Below, piece after piece: positions 16,775-23,600 of a stretch of DNA of 42,015 nt. Origin of the DNA: a virus. The stretch lies in IMG/VR virus record IMGVR_UViG_3300044625_000495, positions 1 to 42,015 of that record. One strand, given 5' to 3'. The translations under genes were made by a program, and so were the position numbers. How positions within the stretch are numbered: the first letter of the stretch is position 1; every line of letters begins with the position of its first letter. Under the pieces are notes generated by a model. It saw nothing but the letters and a program-made list of their open reading frames with translations, was not told the DNA's origin and searched no databases.

Positions 16775-18292
16775 TCACACGCCGCAATCAGTTGCCATTG
16801 AGGCCATGCTTCCAAGCCACTCTTCGTTAGAGTCGCACCCGTGGTCGCCGACGATCATTAGCTCATCAGTGGAGCGAGTCATGGCGATGTACGCTAGATT
16901 GACTTCTTGGATGCAAGCCTGACGGGACTTGCGATATCGGCCCAGTTTCTCAGGGGCCAGTATAGCCACACGGCTTGCCTGTGAGCCCTTTGCGCGATGG
17001 ATAGATGAGAGCACGACTTGACTTGATTCGTCTACTGCATCGCCAAATAGAGCGTCTAAAGAGACATGCAGGGCGTCAAGGCTATCCACGTTGTTGATCA
17101 TAACAGTAAGGCAATCGCACTGGTCAGTGTGCTTTTGCATCATGGCATCGGTTGCTTCGTTAGCGGCAAGTTTTTCTGCTTGATTGTTACGGTATCTGTC
17201 AAGCTTTCCAGCAAGGTCATTGAGGTTAGCAGGCTTCAACCGCTTGATCAGGTTGTACAGACCGGCTCCGATGTCACGACCACGAATTTTAGCTGAGCGA
17301 CCAGAGGCGATCAGGCGATAAGCCATGCCCATGAGTGGGGCGTTGTTGCGGCATATGACCAAGTCGCCCGGCTCAAGCGTGTTGGTAGCACGCTCTGCTC
17401 CCACTTTGACTACAGAGCCGATCGGGGCGTTCGGGCGATCTTGAATAGTTGGGACAAGTATACGAGCTAGGTCAAGGTGGCTGCTTGGGCACCTCCAGCA
17501 TACCGTCAATGGCAAGCTGACTGAGTCCAACTGTCTGGTCATATTGTGAAATGAGTCCGTGTCTGCGCCAGCAAAGCCCATGATGGCTTGTCTAGGATCC
17601 CCAACGTGCATCACCCGTGGGGCAAGACGACCGATCAACTGCTGCTGCGCGGGATTAAAATCCTGAGCCTCGTCGGCTATAATCAGTTCCGATTGATACC
17701 TCGTCAGGTTTAGATAGTGGGGAAGCACAATCATGTCGGTAAAATCCATGGTGCGTTTGCAGTTGATGCCCTCGCGCACAGCGGCTTTGGCCATCGGTAT
17801 CATCATCTGAGCGGCTTCGTCGTTTTCTGGTGCCTCCCACCCCATGCCAGCGAGAGCGTCGCACATCCTGTTAAGATCTGCCTGAGTGGGACTGAGTGGA
17901 ATAAGCTGGTTGCGCCATGCTTCGATGACCGACAGGACCGGGGTAAACTCTTCCCGGATGCGACGGGTTTTGCTGTCCAGTATCCCCGGGTTCTGCTTGG
18001 CTACGATGTCTCGGTACTTGTCCTGTACCACCTGACGGCGGCCGCTAGACTGTACCAGACGACACCCGATAGAGTGGAGCGTAGATGCTGTGCCCGCGCC
18101 ATTAAGTCGGTGATTGATCTCGTCAGCGATGTGACGATTAAAAGCTGTAAACTGGACTGAGCCAGTAGCTTCTTGAGCAGACCCTACCGCCGTGTGAGTC
18201 TTTCCTGTTCCAGCAAGAGCGTTGACTGCGATGTTCTCATCGCTGCTCTTGATTGCGTCATAAATTGCGATCTGTTCGATAGTAGCTGACAT
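16775..18292 (-). CDS. UvrD/PcrA-like superfamily 1 helicase, 505 aa
   Basis: Superfamily 1A DNA helicase. Motif I is NALAGTGKT at residues 24-32, motif II is IADEAQDF at 205-212, motif III is GDPRQAIMGFAGAD near 231-244, and the C-terminal motifs are LSSIHRAKGSQ and LAYIAMTRSTDEL. At 505 residues it is shorter than UvrD, lacking much of the 1B/2B insertions, as in other phage helicases. It has its own early-type promoter (18344-18372) with a long hairpin in the leader. It probably works in replication or recombination with the RecT-like and SSB-like proteins. Confidence 0.88.
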   Translation of the reverse strand: MSATIEQIAIYDAIKSSDENIAVNALAGTGKTHTAVGSAQEATGSVQFTAFNRHIADEINHRLNGAGTASTLHSIGCRLVQSSGRRQVVQDKYRDIVAKQNPGILDSKTRRIREEFTPVLSVIEAWRNQLIPLSPTQADLNRMCDALAGMGWEAPENDEAAQMMIPMAKAAVREGINCKRTMDFTDMIVLPHYLNLTRYQSELIIADEAQDFNPAQQQLIGRLAPRVMHVGDPRQAIMGFAGADTDSFHNMTRQLDSVSLPLTVCWRCPSSHLDLARILVPTIQDRPNAPIGSVVKVGAERATNTLEPGDLVICRNNAPLMGMAYRLIASGRSAKIRGRDIGAGLYNLIKRLKPANLNDLAGKLDRYRNNQAEKLAANEATDAMMQKHTDQCDCLTVMINNVDSLDALHVSLDALFGDAVDESSQVVLSSIHRAKGSQASRVAILAPEKLGRYRKSRQACIQEVNLAYIAMTRSTDELMIVGDHGCDSNEEWLGSMASMATDCGV

Positions 18293-18309
18293 GGTCGAAA
18301 CCTCCGTGT

Positions 18310-18340
18310 GGCACCGAGCAACTTTGTGCTGCTCGATGCC
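18310..18340 (-). promoter_or_regulatory. 11-bp hairpin at the start of the helicase mRNA
   Basis: In the minus-strand RNA, bases 18340-18330 pair with 18320-18310 over 11 bp (one G-U pair) around a 9-base loop. The predicted transcription start is at 18337, so the mRNA would begin inside the stem. The ribosome site ACGGAGG follows directly. Confidence 0.75.
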
Positions 18341-18343
18341 ATT

Positions 18344-18372
18344 AATATAAAAACTGTCACTAGGGGCGTCAA
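18344..18372 (-). promoter_or_regulatory. Promoter for the helicase gene
   Basis: -35 TTGACG (18367-18372), 17-base spacer, -10 TATATT (18344-18349). The predicted start is near 18337. It shares the TATATTAA core with the promoters at 22792, 23559 and 24151. Confidence 0.8.
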
Positions 18373-18381
18373 GGTGTTTTT

Positions 18382-19044
18382 TTATAGATTTTGATTTGGC
18401 ATAGATGCTGGCAATTCAAGCGTCAATGCGCTCGTTGCTCGTTCTTCCATCAAGAAGGTGCTTTCGGTTTCAACGGCTGCTGGCTCCGTTGTCGCTGCAA
18501 ACCTACGGTTCATTTCTTTCCACAGCGCGCGAACCTTTCGTTTGGCTTGGATCATGTTCCTGCTCTCGTTGAGCACGGTCATATAATCGCTGTCTAGAAA
18601 ACATTCGTATAGGTTCCTAGAGCTATCTTCCGCATCTTGAAAGCGACCGAAAGTAAAGCGTTTGAGAGATTGAACGTCCTCGTCAGTCCAGACGACGTTT
18701 GCTGAAGTAGCTCGGCGTCGCTCGCAAGTTGGATTAGTAGCTTCGACAACTGGGTCATTAGCTGTTGGTGATATTTCTACATTTAGTTCGTCACGGCAAA
18801 CTTTAGGCAAGGTCGCAACAAAGTCGGTAGCGATTGAGCGGAAGTAGCTTAGGCTTTCATTATAAGGAAGACTGTTTACAATCGCTTGCAGTGCGCGAGC
18901 GACTCGCATCCTAGCAACATTGTCAGGCTTAAACTGGCGCAAATTCTGGTCTGCGCGTCGATAAGTCATCGTGTCTTCGACTGCGCGAAGATCAGCGATT
19001 ACTGTTTGGAAGTGCTGCGTAACCATATTAATCGTGTCGTTCAT
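18382..19044 (-). CDS. Hypothetical protein, 220 aa
   Basis: ATG 19044 follows the common CAAGGAGCGTAAG ribosome site and a promoter with a leader hairpin. The N-terminal half is helical (TVIADLRAVEDTMTYRRADQ), followed by a linker and a second helical block (WTDEDVQSLKRFTFGRFQDA). The ARKVRALWKEMNRRF-like end of that block could be DNA-binding. The C-terminus is low in complexity. I do not recognise a family. Being early and next to the helicase, it may act in host takeover or replication. Confidence 0.75.
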   Translation of the reverse strand: MNDTINMVTQHFQTVIADLRAVEDTMTYRRADQNLRQFKPDNVARMRVARALQAIVNSLPYNESLSYFRSIATDFVATLPKVCRDELNVEISPTANDPVVEATNPTCERRRATSANVVWTDEDVQSLKRFTFGRFQDAEDSSRNLYECFLDSDYMTVLNESRNMIQAKRKVRALWKEMNRRFAATTEPAAVETESTFLMEERATSALTLELPASMPNQNL

Positions 19045-19064
19045 CTTACGCTCCTTGTGGTGTT

Positions 19065-19082
19065 CGGGGCTTTCGTTCCCCG
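19065..19082 (-). promoter_or_regulatory. Leader hairpin of the 220-aa gene
   Basis: CGGGG (19082-19078 on the minus strand) pairs with CCCCG (19069-19065) around an 8-base loop, beginning two bases after the predicted transcription start. Confidence 0.7.
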
Positions 19083-19090
19083 CTCTATAT

Positions 19091-19118
19091 ATATTAAGCT
19101 CCGACTGTTAGACGTCAA
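19091..19118 (-). promoter_or_regulatory. Early promoter for the 220-aa gene
   Basis: -35 TTGACG (19113-19118) and -10 TAATAT (19091-19096) with a 16-base spacer; an overlapping AATATA gives 17. The predicted start is near 19084. Confidence 0.7.
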
Positions 19119-19120
19119 GC

Positions 19121-19468
19121 TTATTTTTTAAGTTTATTTTCCAGAGCATCGACTCGCTCGCACAACGCCTTGTGCATCTTTATAATCTCTTTCAAATTAC
19201 CGCTCCAGTAGTCGTGCATCTGCCTGCTGATCCTTAGTTCCTTTAAACGGTTCAAGCGTTTTGCTTGCAATATCCTGCGCGCTTTCCGGGCGCCAACACC
19301 GTGAATAATTTTAGGCACCATGGCACGGACAACGTTGTGACGCCACTGCATAGTGGCGCCACTCCTGTTTGGTTTTTTGAGGAGCTTTGCTGCTACCCAC
19401 TTGAGAATCGTTTGAGGATTAGTTCCGATCAGTTCGGCTATCTCGCTCGTTGATACCCACGTTTTCAT
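19121..19468 (-). CDS. Helix-turn-helix protein with C-terminal coiled coil, 115 aa
   Basis: The N-terminal 28 residues form an excisionase/MerR-type helix-turn-helix (STSEIAELIGTNPQTILKWV). A basic region (KPNRSGATMQWRHNVVR, then ARKARRILQAKRLNRLK) follows, and the end is a helical coiled coil (IIKMHKALCERVDALENKLK). It is probably a small DNA-binding regulator. ATG 19468 overlaps the stop of the previous gene. No integrase is present, so an excisionase role is unlikely and regulation is preferred. Confidence 0.7.
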   Translation of the reverse strand: MKTWVSTSEIAELIGTNPQTILKWVAAKLLKKPNRSGATMQWRHNVVRAMVPKIIHGVGARKARRILQAKRLNRLKELRISRQMHDYWSGNLKEIIKMHKALCERVDALENKLKK

Positions 19469-19671
19469 GAGCCAGTAGTCCTATCGGATTCCAGTACGCT
19501 CCTACGATGAACAGAGATGCTCAGCGGGGCGTCAATAATGACTTTTACCTGATTGCTGTGTAATGGGTGCGGAATGATTCGAACCGTAAATGTCTGAGTC
19601 TCATCATGCGCCGCAACCTTAAAAACCAAGTCGTCCTCGTCTTTGTCTGGACGGATAGAAAGTACTAGCAC
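19465..19671 (-). CDS. Small hypothetical protein, 68 aa, GTG start
   Basis: GTG 19671 is chosen because AAGGAGCGTCAA lies directly upstream and because a start further upstream would overlap the 53-aa membrane gene. The product looks like a small beta protein (LVLSIRPDKDEDDLVFKVAA, then FTVRIIPHPL, then VKVIIDAPLSISVHRR). The pattern suggests a single sheet or a barrel half. Function unknown. It shares an ATGA overlap with the HTH gene. Confidence 0.6.
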   Translation of the reverse strand: MLVLSIRPDKDEDDLVFKVAAHDETQTFTVRIIPHPLHSNQVKVIIDAPLSISVHRRSVLESDRTTGS

Positions 19672-19685
19672 TTGACGCTCCTTTG

Positions 19686-19847
19686 CTACTGCGATTCGAA
19701 AACTTTCTGCACCAGCCAAACAGACCAGTACAGGGCGAAACCTAACGACAACACCAACAGCCCGCAAAAGAACGCCCAAGCGAACGTAACCGGCATCGTT
19801 GTAAAAACCGGATCAGGCCAATCTCTGTCATCGTCGTACGGCATCAT
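19686..19847 (-). CDS. Small inner-membrane protein, 53 aa
   Basis: Starts at ATG 19847, overlapping the previous stop (TAATG), with GAGGT upstream. An acidic N-terminus (MMPYDDDRDWPDP) is followed by a hydrophobic span of about 25 residues (VTFAWAFFCGLLVLSLGFAL, YWSVW) and a short end. One membrane helix is clear. It lies in an early-type operon beside a secreted protein, so it might alter the envelope or exclude other phages. It could alternatively be a small holin-like protein, but the lysis genes are elsewhere. Confidence 0.65.
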   Translation of the reverse strand: MMPYDDDRDWPDPVFTTMPVTFAWAFFCGLLVLSLGFALYWSVWLVQKVFESQ

Positions 19848-20116
19848 TATCGGTACCTCACGCATGCGTACCAACCGTTGCGTCCTCGCACTACTGACTG
19901 CTCCACAATTTGTCGCTGGCCGTAGTAGCAGCAGTTGCGAAGGGCTTGACCCGCCGAGCTAGAGGAGAAGCCTACACCCTCATACCTGTACGATCCACCA
20001 CGATGCGCCATGCGGCACTGGGCAGCAGATTGACAAGCGGACTCATGCGCGGACAAACCACCAGCCGCTTGGGCGACTGATCCGAACAATAGACAAGCAA
20101 TCAAAGATCGAATCAT
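19847..20116 (-). CDS. Small secreted Cys-containing protein, 89 aa
   Basis: The N-terminal 20 residues form a signal peptide (MIRSLIACLLFGSVAQAAGG, with an AQA cleavage site near residue 17). The mature part of about 72 residues has several cysteines and the segments EGVGFSSSSAGQALRNCCYY and VVRGRNGWYACVRYR. I associate this pattern with small exported proteins of Planctomycetes, from memory only. ATG 20116 follows AGGAGTTTCTT. The end overlaps the membrane-protein start. Secretion from an early phage gene is unusual and suggests a role in the periplasm or cell surface. Confidence 0.7.
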   Translation of the reverse strand: MIRSLIACLLFGSVAQAAGGLSAHESACQSAAQCRMAHRGGSYRYEGVGFSSSSAGQALRNCCYYGQRQIVEQSVVRGRNGWYACVRYR

Positions 20117-20285
20117 AAGAAACTCCTACTCCTCATAATTGAGGATCACACCAGCCGGGAGACGATCCCGACCGCCACCAGAGTGGCGAACCCCATTGGT
20201 GCGAATCGTGGGTGCGAGGGCTGTTCCCACAATCACGGCGGATACCTCAGACGGGCATGAGTAGCCGTCCCCTCGCCTTCCGTGG
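20117..20285 (-). other. Gap with a possible 36-codon ORF
   Basis: This 169-base gap between the SSB-like stop and the secreted-protein start has no strong gene. A minus-strand reading frame from GTG 20236 to TAG 20126 (36 residues, GAGG upstream) is open, but nothing in its product is recognisable. No promoter or terminator hairpin stands out. Confidence 0.3.
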
Positions 20286-20738
20286 TTAGAACGGCAATGG
20301 TCCCTCAGTAGGCATGTCCGAGTTGCCAGCAAGTCCAAGAATTTTTAAGTTGTGATACGTCTTGGAGCCGTCAACTTTAGACGTCTTCTGAGCACGAAAC
20401 CTGATGCCCTTGACGTTCGCCAGTGCTTTAGGCAGTTCGTGCGAAAAGAGCCTATTGTTTGCAACCGTCCACGTATTAGTAGGGAAGCCTAAAAGAAACA
20501 GATCGGAACCCAGTGAATTCGCATTAGCCTGAGTCCTTAAAAACGTCGTGGCTTCTACTCTGTGGGCGTTCTCCACGTCATAGGTCCAACGGACGATGTC
20601 GTCATCTGAACGAGGCGTCTTGGTCAATTCTGCAGACTGAATCGTAAACACCCATACGCCGTCGGTCAACGACTCTAGACCCGGCAAAAAGCTTGACGTC
20701 CGCGGAATAAAACCTTGGTCAAAATGCTCAAGACTCAT
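20286..20738 (-). CDS. Probable single-stranded DNA-binding protein, 150 aa
   Basis: Located directly after the RecT-like gene (ATGA overlap), the usual place for a phage SSB. It is a beta-rich protein (GVWVFTIQSAEL, DDIVRWTYDVENAHRVEATT, RFRAQKTSKVDGSKTYHNL) consistent with an OB-fold of the DUF669 or gp2.5-like kind. The last residues, EGPLPF, resemble the acidic hydrophobic tip (DDIPF) by which SSBs bind partners. That tip and the neighbours are the basis. The fold is inference. Confidence 0.6.
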   Translation of the reverse strand: MSLEHFDQGFIPRTSSFLPGLESLTDGVWVFTIQSAELTKTPRSDDDIVRWTYDVENAHRVEATTFLRTQANANSLGSDLFLLGFPTNTWTVANNRLFSHELPKALANVKGIRFRAQKTSKVDGSKTYHNLKILGLAGNSDMPTEGPLPF

Positions 20739-21538
20739 GCTGCACCTCCTTCTGGTTTCGCTGCTTCGTTTTCGCTAATCATGGTCATCATATGAGCAAT
20801 GACCTCCTCTGCATCTTTCTCAGTCAGTTCGTGTGTGCGAGACACGCCGTATGAATCTAGCACGACTTTCCACGCATCTGCGTCAAGCCCGGACCGCTTG
20901 AATAAGTCCGAGATCTTAAGGATAGTTGCCGATGCCAGCCTCTGCTGGACGGGAGCAGACTCGGCAACAGGGGCGACGTTTGATAGCACCTGAGCCGTCA
21001 AGTCGATCGGAATGTCCCTCGCTTCCTCTCGCGTAATCAGTCCGCGCAGGACATCTGGAAAGGCGTCGCGCAGACAAAATCCCCGTGCTCGCATCTGTAG
21101 CATTCGCTGAGGATACTGAGTCCACGGTCCGGTCTTGCCCCACAACCCAGCCCGCTTGGCATCGGCAACCGAGAATGTTGTCTTAGAACACTCGGGATCG
21201 CCCTTTCGCTTGGCGGTACAAGTAGCGACCATCTTGTCGCCTTCTCCGGTTATCTCCTCCGTCACAAATTGACATATGGAAGACGACCGGACAAGTGCGA
21301 GTGCCGTGTCTCCGTAAACCGATGGCCGACCATTGATGACAGCAATAGCTTGGAGCGACTGCATTGGCCCGAGTCCAATCTCTGCTCCATGCTGGATTGC
21401 CAGCAAACAGGACTCAGGCTTCTGCCGAAACTCTTTTGGAGCAAACTCGCTGCTCGCCACCATGGCCGCAAACCGCATCGCCTCTTCAAGGCTGTTGATC
21501 TGCAAGCCGGTGTTTGGAAACCTAGGAACCAGATTCAT
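20735..21538 (-). CDS. RecT-family single-strand annealing protein, 267 aa
   Basis: Recombinase that anneals complementary strands. The N-terminal EFRQKPESCLLAIQHGAEIG and LGPMQSLQAIAVINGRPSVY, followed by GDTALALVRSS, a TFSVADAKRAGLW segment, and WTQYPQRMLQMRARGFCLRD with AFPDVLRGL, are the RecT family signature. Length is as expected. ATG 21538 follows GAGGAGAACGAGC; a longer TTG start at 21553 is less likely. No RecE-type exonuclease was found beside it, though one of the unknown genes might act. It works with the SSB-like protein and the RusA resolvase. Confidence 0.88.
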   Translation of the reverse strand: MNLVPRFPNTGLQINSLEEAMRFAAMVASSEFAPKEFRQKPESCLLAIQHGAEIGLGPMQSLQAIAVINGRPSVYGDTALALVRSSSICQFVTEEITGEGDKMVATCTAKRKGDPECSKTTFSVADAKRAGLWGKTGPWTQYPQRMLQMRARGFCLRDAFPDVLRGLITREEARDIPIDLTAQVLSNVAPVAESAPVQQRLASATILKISDLFKRSGLDADAWKVVLDSYGVSRTHELTEKDAEEVIAHMMTMISENEAAKPEGGAA

Positions 21539-21549
21539 GCTCGTTCTCC

Positions 21550-21669
21550 TCAACGTGTTATTCGTACAGTTGCAGTTCCGTGTTCATGCTGGTAAGTCAC
21601 CGAGACTTCCGTTCGCATGGACTGACACCCCGCAACAGATGTCAGTACTAACAGAATAGTCCACTTCAT
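21550..21669 (-). CDS. Tiny lipoprotein, 39 aa
   Basis: ATG 21669 overlaps the stop of the upstream gene (ATGA). The sequence is MKWTILLVLTSVAGC followed by 24 residues, with the lipobox VAGC placing the lipidated cysteine at residue 15. The mature part is charged and beta-like (EVSVTYQHEHGTATVRITR). A short lipoprotein in an early operon resembles in arrangement the superinfection-exclusion lipoproteins of phages such as T5 (Llp), though there is no sequence likeness to claim. It is not next to the lysis genes, so an Rz1 role is unlikely. Confidence 0.65.
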   Translation of the reverse strand: MKWTILLVLTSVAGCQSMRTEVSVTYQHEHGTATVRITR

Positions 21670-22130
21670 ACAGTAGGCCAGTCTGACTGAGATTGTTTTT
21701 GAGATTCTTCGTAACGATCTAGGTGAGCCCAGCGAACTTTCTTTAGAATCAGGTCTACATCTAGGCACATGCTGCGATTGCACATGCGACCGGTGTATTC
21801 TCCGATAGTAACGTTTTCGTAGTCACACCACCTGACTAACGTTTCGAGGGCAAACATTAGCTCGTTTGCAGACCAATATCCTACCTCTCTTAGCGAGGAC
21901 GGCAGGAGTATTGGATGGATCAAGTTTGACCAGATTCTACGCCTGCTTGCATCGCACCACATAGCGGTAATCTCTTTGTCACTAAATCGCTCTAGGTGCT
22001 GCTTTAAAGATCGCAACCCGTCAATCGGAATGTGGTCTTTAAGCGGAAAATCCAAGTATGAATATTTGCTGCGAAGGACGTCTACGGCCTGCGCGACCTC
22101 CTCCGGTCTGCATGTGATTGGATCAGTCAT
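21666..22130 (-). CDS. Hypothetical protein, 154 aa
   Basis: ATG 22130 overlaps the previous stop by 8 bases. The protein is soluble and mainly helical, with IDGLRSLKQHLERFSDKEIT, then IWSNLIHPILLPSS, then VGYWSANELMFALETLVRWC. It has four cysteines, three of them within the last 60 residues (RWCDYENV, RMCNRSMCLD). No motif known to me is present. It lies in the early operon between the 102-aa gene and the lipoprotein. Function is unknown. Confidence 0.75.
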   Translation of the reverse strand: MTDPITCRPEEVAQAVDVLRSKYSYLDFPLKDHIPIDGLRSLKQHLERFSDKEITAMWCDASRRRIWSNLIHPILLPSSLREVGYWSANELMFALETLVRWCDYENVTIGEYTGRMCNRSMCLDVDLILKKVRWAHLDRYEESQKQSQSDWPTV

Positions 22131-22431
22131 TTTGGCTGGCCTCCTGAGTCATGCGCAGGTGCTTGTGAGCCAAAACGGTGGCTGTAGCCATCGTTGTTAG
22201 CGCAAGGATCTGGTGGAGCTTGTCAACAATTGACTCGGGATCACCTTGAAGACGGACGACTACATCTAAGTCCGTCAACTTGATGCGAATTGCATCTAAG
22301 TGTCCGCGCAGAGCGTGCGCCGTATCGCACATGCTCTCATTGCAGAATTGGTCAATTGCGGCCTGCTGCACGTCTCGCCAGCAAGTGTCCGGTCCGATAA
22401 CCTTGACTGTTTTTTGATATGGGAAACTCAT
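22123..22431 (-). CDS. Hypothetical protein, 102 aa
   Basis: ATG 22431 is chosen because CAAGGAGG lies upstream; a start further upstream at 22500 has no ribosome site. Predicted largely helical: CWRDVQQAAIDQFCNESMCD, then RGHLDAIRIKLTDLDVVVRL, then VDKLHQILALTTMATATVL. A hairpin and a direct repeat lie just upstream (22476-22510). No family recognised. Confidence 0.7.
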   Translation of the reverse strand: MSFPYQKTVKVIGPDTCWRDVQQAAIDQFCNESMCDTAHALRGHLDAIRIKLTDLDVVVRLQGDPESIVDKLHQILALTTMATATVLAHKHLRMTQEASQND

Positions 22432-22475
22432 AACAACCTCCTTGATAAACTGACCAAAAGGTGGCCAGCCGATCT

Positions 22476-22510
22476 CGCTCAGCCGTAGCTGAGCGGTCAC
22501 GGGCGGTCAC
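22476..22510. promoter_or_regulatory. Hairpin and 10-base-spaced direct repeat
   Basis: An 8-bp perfect inverted repeat (CGCTCAGC, loop CGTA, GCTGAGCG) at 22476-22495 is followed by two copies of GCGGTCAC at 22493-22500 and 22503-22510, ten bases apart. The repeats lie on one DNA face, as in operators. The pair precedes the 102-aa gene and may be an operator or a terminator with weak U-tract. Confidence 0.45.
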
Positions 22511-22519
22511 CAGTTGTTA

Positions 22520-22741
22520 TTAGGCTCTAGCACCGTCTGCGTAGTGGCAAGGAACAGACTTGATTGAGTCGATGACTTGACGCTCGCTGCGCTCCGTCGT
22601 TTCGGTGGCCTCGATGCTGCCCGCGCGTAGGAAAGTGGTGTCCTTTGCGGACATCTGGATTGAGCACTCGCCCGCTGCGTTGCCACGCAGGGCGTTCATT
22701 AGAGCCTGTCGGTCGATCGTGCCTAGTGGTCGGAAGTCCAT
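22520..22741 (-). CDS. Hypothetical protein, 73 aa
   Basis: ATG 22741 follows CAAGGAGCGTTTGAC and an early promoter with a hairpin leader (22766-22820). The product is small and soluble, with polar segments and two cysteines. I recognise no family. Early expression from its own promoter suggests a host-takeover role. Confidence 0.72.
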   Translation of the reverse strand: MDFRPLGTIDRQALMNALRGNAAGECSIQMSAKDTTFLRAGSIEATETTERSERQVIDSIKSVPCHYADGARA

Positions 22742-22765
22742 GTCAAACGCTCCTTGTAAAAACTC

Positions 22766-22785
22766 GTCAGACCGTTGTGGCTGAC
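22766..22785 (-). promoter_or_regulatory. Leader hairpin of the 73-aa gene
   Basis: GTCAG (22785-22781) pairs with CTGAC (22770-22766) around a 10-base loop. The first base of the stem is the predicted transcription start. Confidence 0.7.
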
Positions 22786-22791
22786 ACTCTT

Positions 22792-22820
22792 AATATATAA
22801 TCGTCCGGGTAGAAAGTCAA
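22792..22820 (-). promoter_or_regulatory. Early promoter for the 73-aa gene
   Basis: -35 TTGACT (22815-22820), 17-base spacer, -10 TATATT (22792-22797), followed by AAGAGTGTCAG. The same block, TATATTAAGAGTGTCAG, occurs at the 23508 gene. Confidence 0.82.
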
Positions 22821-22829
22821 TCAATCTTT

Positions 22830-23069
22830 TTAAGTATTTTGATTTTTTAACCAGCCGTTCCACTCAGCTACGCGCCTGTTCGCGATCTCAGTCCGAGCAG
22901 CGTTTCGCACTTTTACCAGTTTGCTGCACGCCCAATGTTCTAGCAGGGACTTGTCGGCCTGCGCGTAGCGTGGGCTATCGTGGATTGTGACGTAACCGTC
23001 GTTGTCTATTTCAACGCCTGATGGCGCCATGCGACCAAAGTTGCTGATGTGATATGTGGTCGTTTTCAT
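22830..23069 (-). CDS. Hypothetical protein, 79 aa
   Basis: ATG 23069 lies behind CAAGGAGTGTTGAC; an alternative start further upstream has no ribosome site. The product, with ISNFGRMAPSGVEIDNDGYV and RNAARTEIANRRVAEWNGWL, is soluble. It follows a structured leader (23085-23181) with no strong promoter, so it may be controlled through that RNA. Function unknown. Confidence 0.75.
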   Translation of the reverse strand: MKTTTYHISNFGRMAPSGVEIDNDGYVTIHDSPRYAQADKSLLEHWACSKLVKVRNAARTEIANRRVAEWNGWLKNQNT

Positions 23070-23084
23070 GTCAACACTCCTTGT

Positions 23085-23181
23085 AAAAAACACCGAGTGG
23101 GGGCAGCCGTACAAAGAATTCGTGCCCAACTTCCCCCCGCCAGCAACGAGCTGGCAGAAGACGGCATCCCCACCCAGTGTG
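23085..23181 (-). promoter_or_regulatory. Structured leader RNA with a long stem and inner hairpin
   Basis: In the minus-strand RNA, bases 23180-23161 pair with 23110-23090 with about 17 Watson-Crick or G-U pairs, one bulge and one mismatch. Inside is a perfect 6-bp hairpin (GCCAGC, loop TCGTT, GCTGGC, 23155-23139). A T6 run follows the 3' arm at 23090-23085, so the fold may act as a terminator. It lies 15 bases from the ribosome site of the 79-aa gene. It could be an attenuator, a leader or a small RNA. Pairing was done by eye. Confidence 0.55.
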
Positions 23182-23253
23182 TCGGTTGCGTTTTAATGCT
23201 CCCGGACGGGTGGCGGTCCCCGTTTCGACCTCTGCCGAGGCCTCGTCAGCGGG
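23182..23253. other. GC-rich gap upstream of the structured leader
   Basis: No gene is visible. There is a short inverted repeat (GGCCTC and GAGGTC, 23229-23244) and other GC-rich stretches. A promoter of the early type is not seen; the minus strand has only a CATTAA or TTAAAA -10-like stretch near 23190 with no matching -35. Confidence 0.4.
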
Positions 23254-23508
23254 TTAGGTTTCTTCGTAGACCGTTGCGTCAACCGACTTGTCGTAGTGTC
23301 GTGTTTGAGTCCAGTTGCGGCCTTCTAACGCTGCCTCAATTTTGTTTGGTTTGTCCCGTGGCAGGACTACAACCACAAGATTGCCGTAGTCGTAGATTGG
23401 CAAACGATCTGAATTTAAACTTGGCTGGTATTCAGATAGCTCGGCAAAATCAATACCCAGAACTTCGGCCGCAATTAGTTTGCGCGACTTGCGTTTCGTA
23501 TTGCTCAT
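23254..23508 (-). CDS. Hypothetical protein, 84 aa
   Basis: ATG 23508 is behind CAAGGAGTGTTAAA and an early promoter. The N-terminus is basic (NTKRKSRKL), the rest acidic or mixed with a short hydrophobic run (LVVVVLPRDKP). No family recognised. It has its own early promoter and a 7-bp leader hairpin. Confidence 0.72.
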   Translation of the reverse strand: MSNTKRKSRKLIAAEVLGIDFAELSEYQPSLNSDRLPIYDYGNLVVVVLPRDKPNKIEAALEGRNWTQTRHYDKSVDATVYEET

Positions 23509-23529
23509 TTTAACACTCCTTGTAAAGTC

Positions 23530-23554
23530 GTGTCAGGCTAAGTTGCGCTGACAC
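23530..23554 (-). promoter_or_regulatory. Leader hairpin of the 84-aa gene
   Basis: GTGTCAG (23554-23548) pairs with CTGACAC (23536-23530) over 7 bp around an 11-base loop. It begins at or within two bases of the predicted start. Confidence 0.75.
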
Positions 23555-23558
23555 TCTT

Positions 23559-23587
23559 AATATATAGAGGCCAAGTTAGGATTGCAA
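23559..23587 (-). promoter_or_regulatory. Early promoter for the 84-aa gene
   Basis: -35 TTGCAA (23582-23587), 17-base spacer, -10 TATATT (23559-23564), followed by AAGAGTGTCAG as at 22792. Predicted start near 23552. Confidence 0.75.
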
Positions 23588-23600
23588 GAGTCATTAAAAA

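Noticed and set aside
19121-19468. Excisionase
   Set aside because: The helix-turn-helix fits, but without an integrase the role makes no sense.
23049-23513. Open frame on the plus strand
   Set aside because: It lies over two minus-strand genes and the structured leader, has no ribosome site, and its product looks like random sequence.
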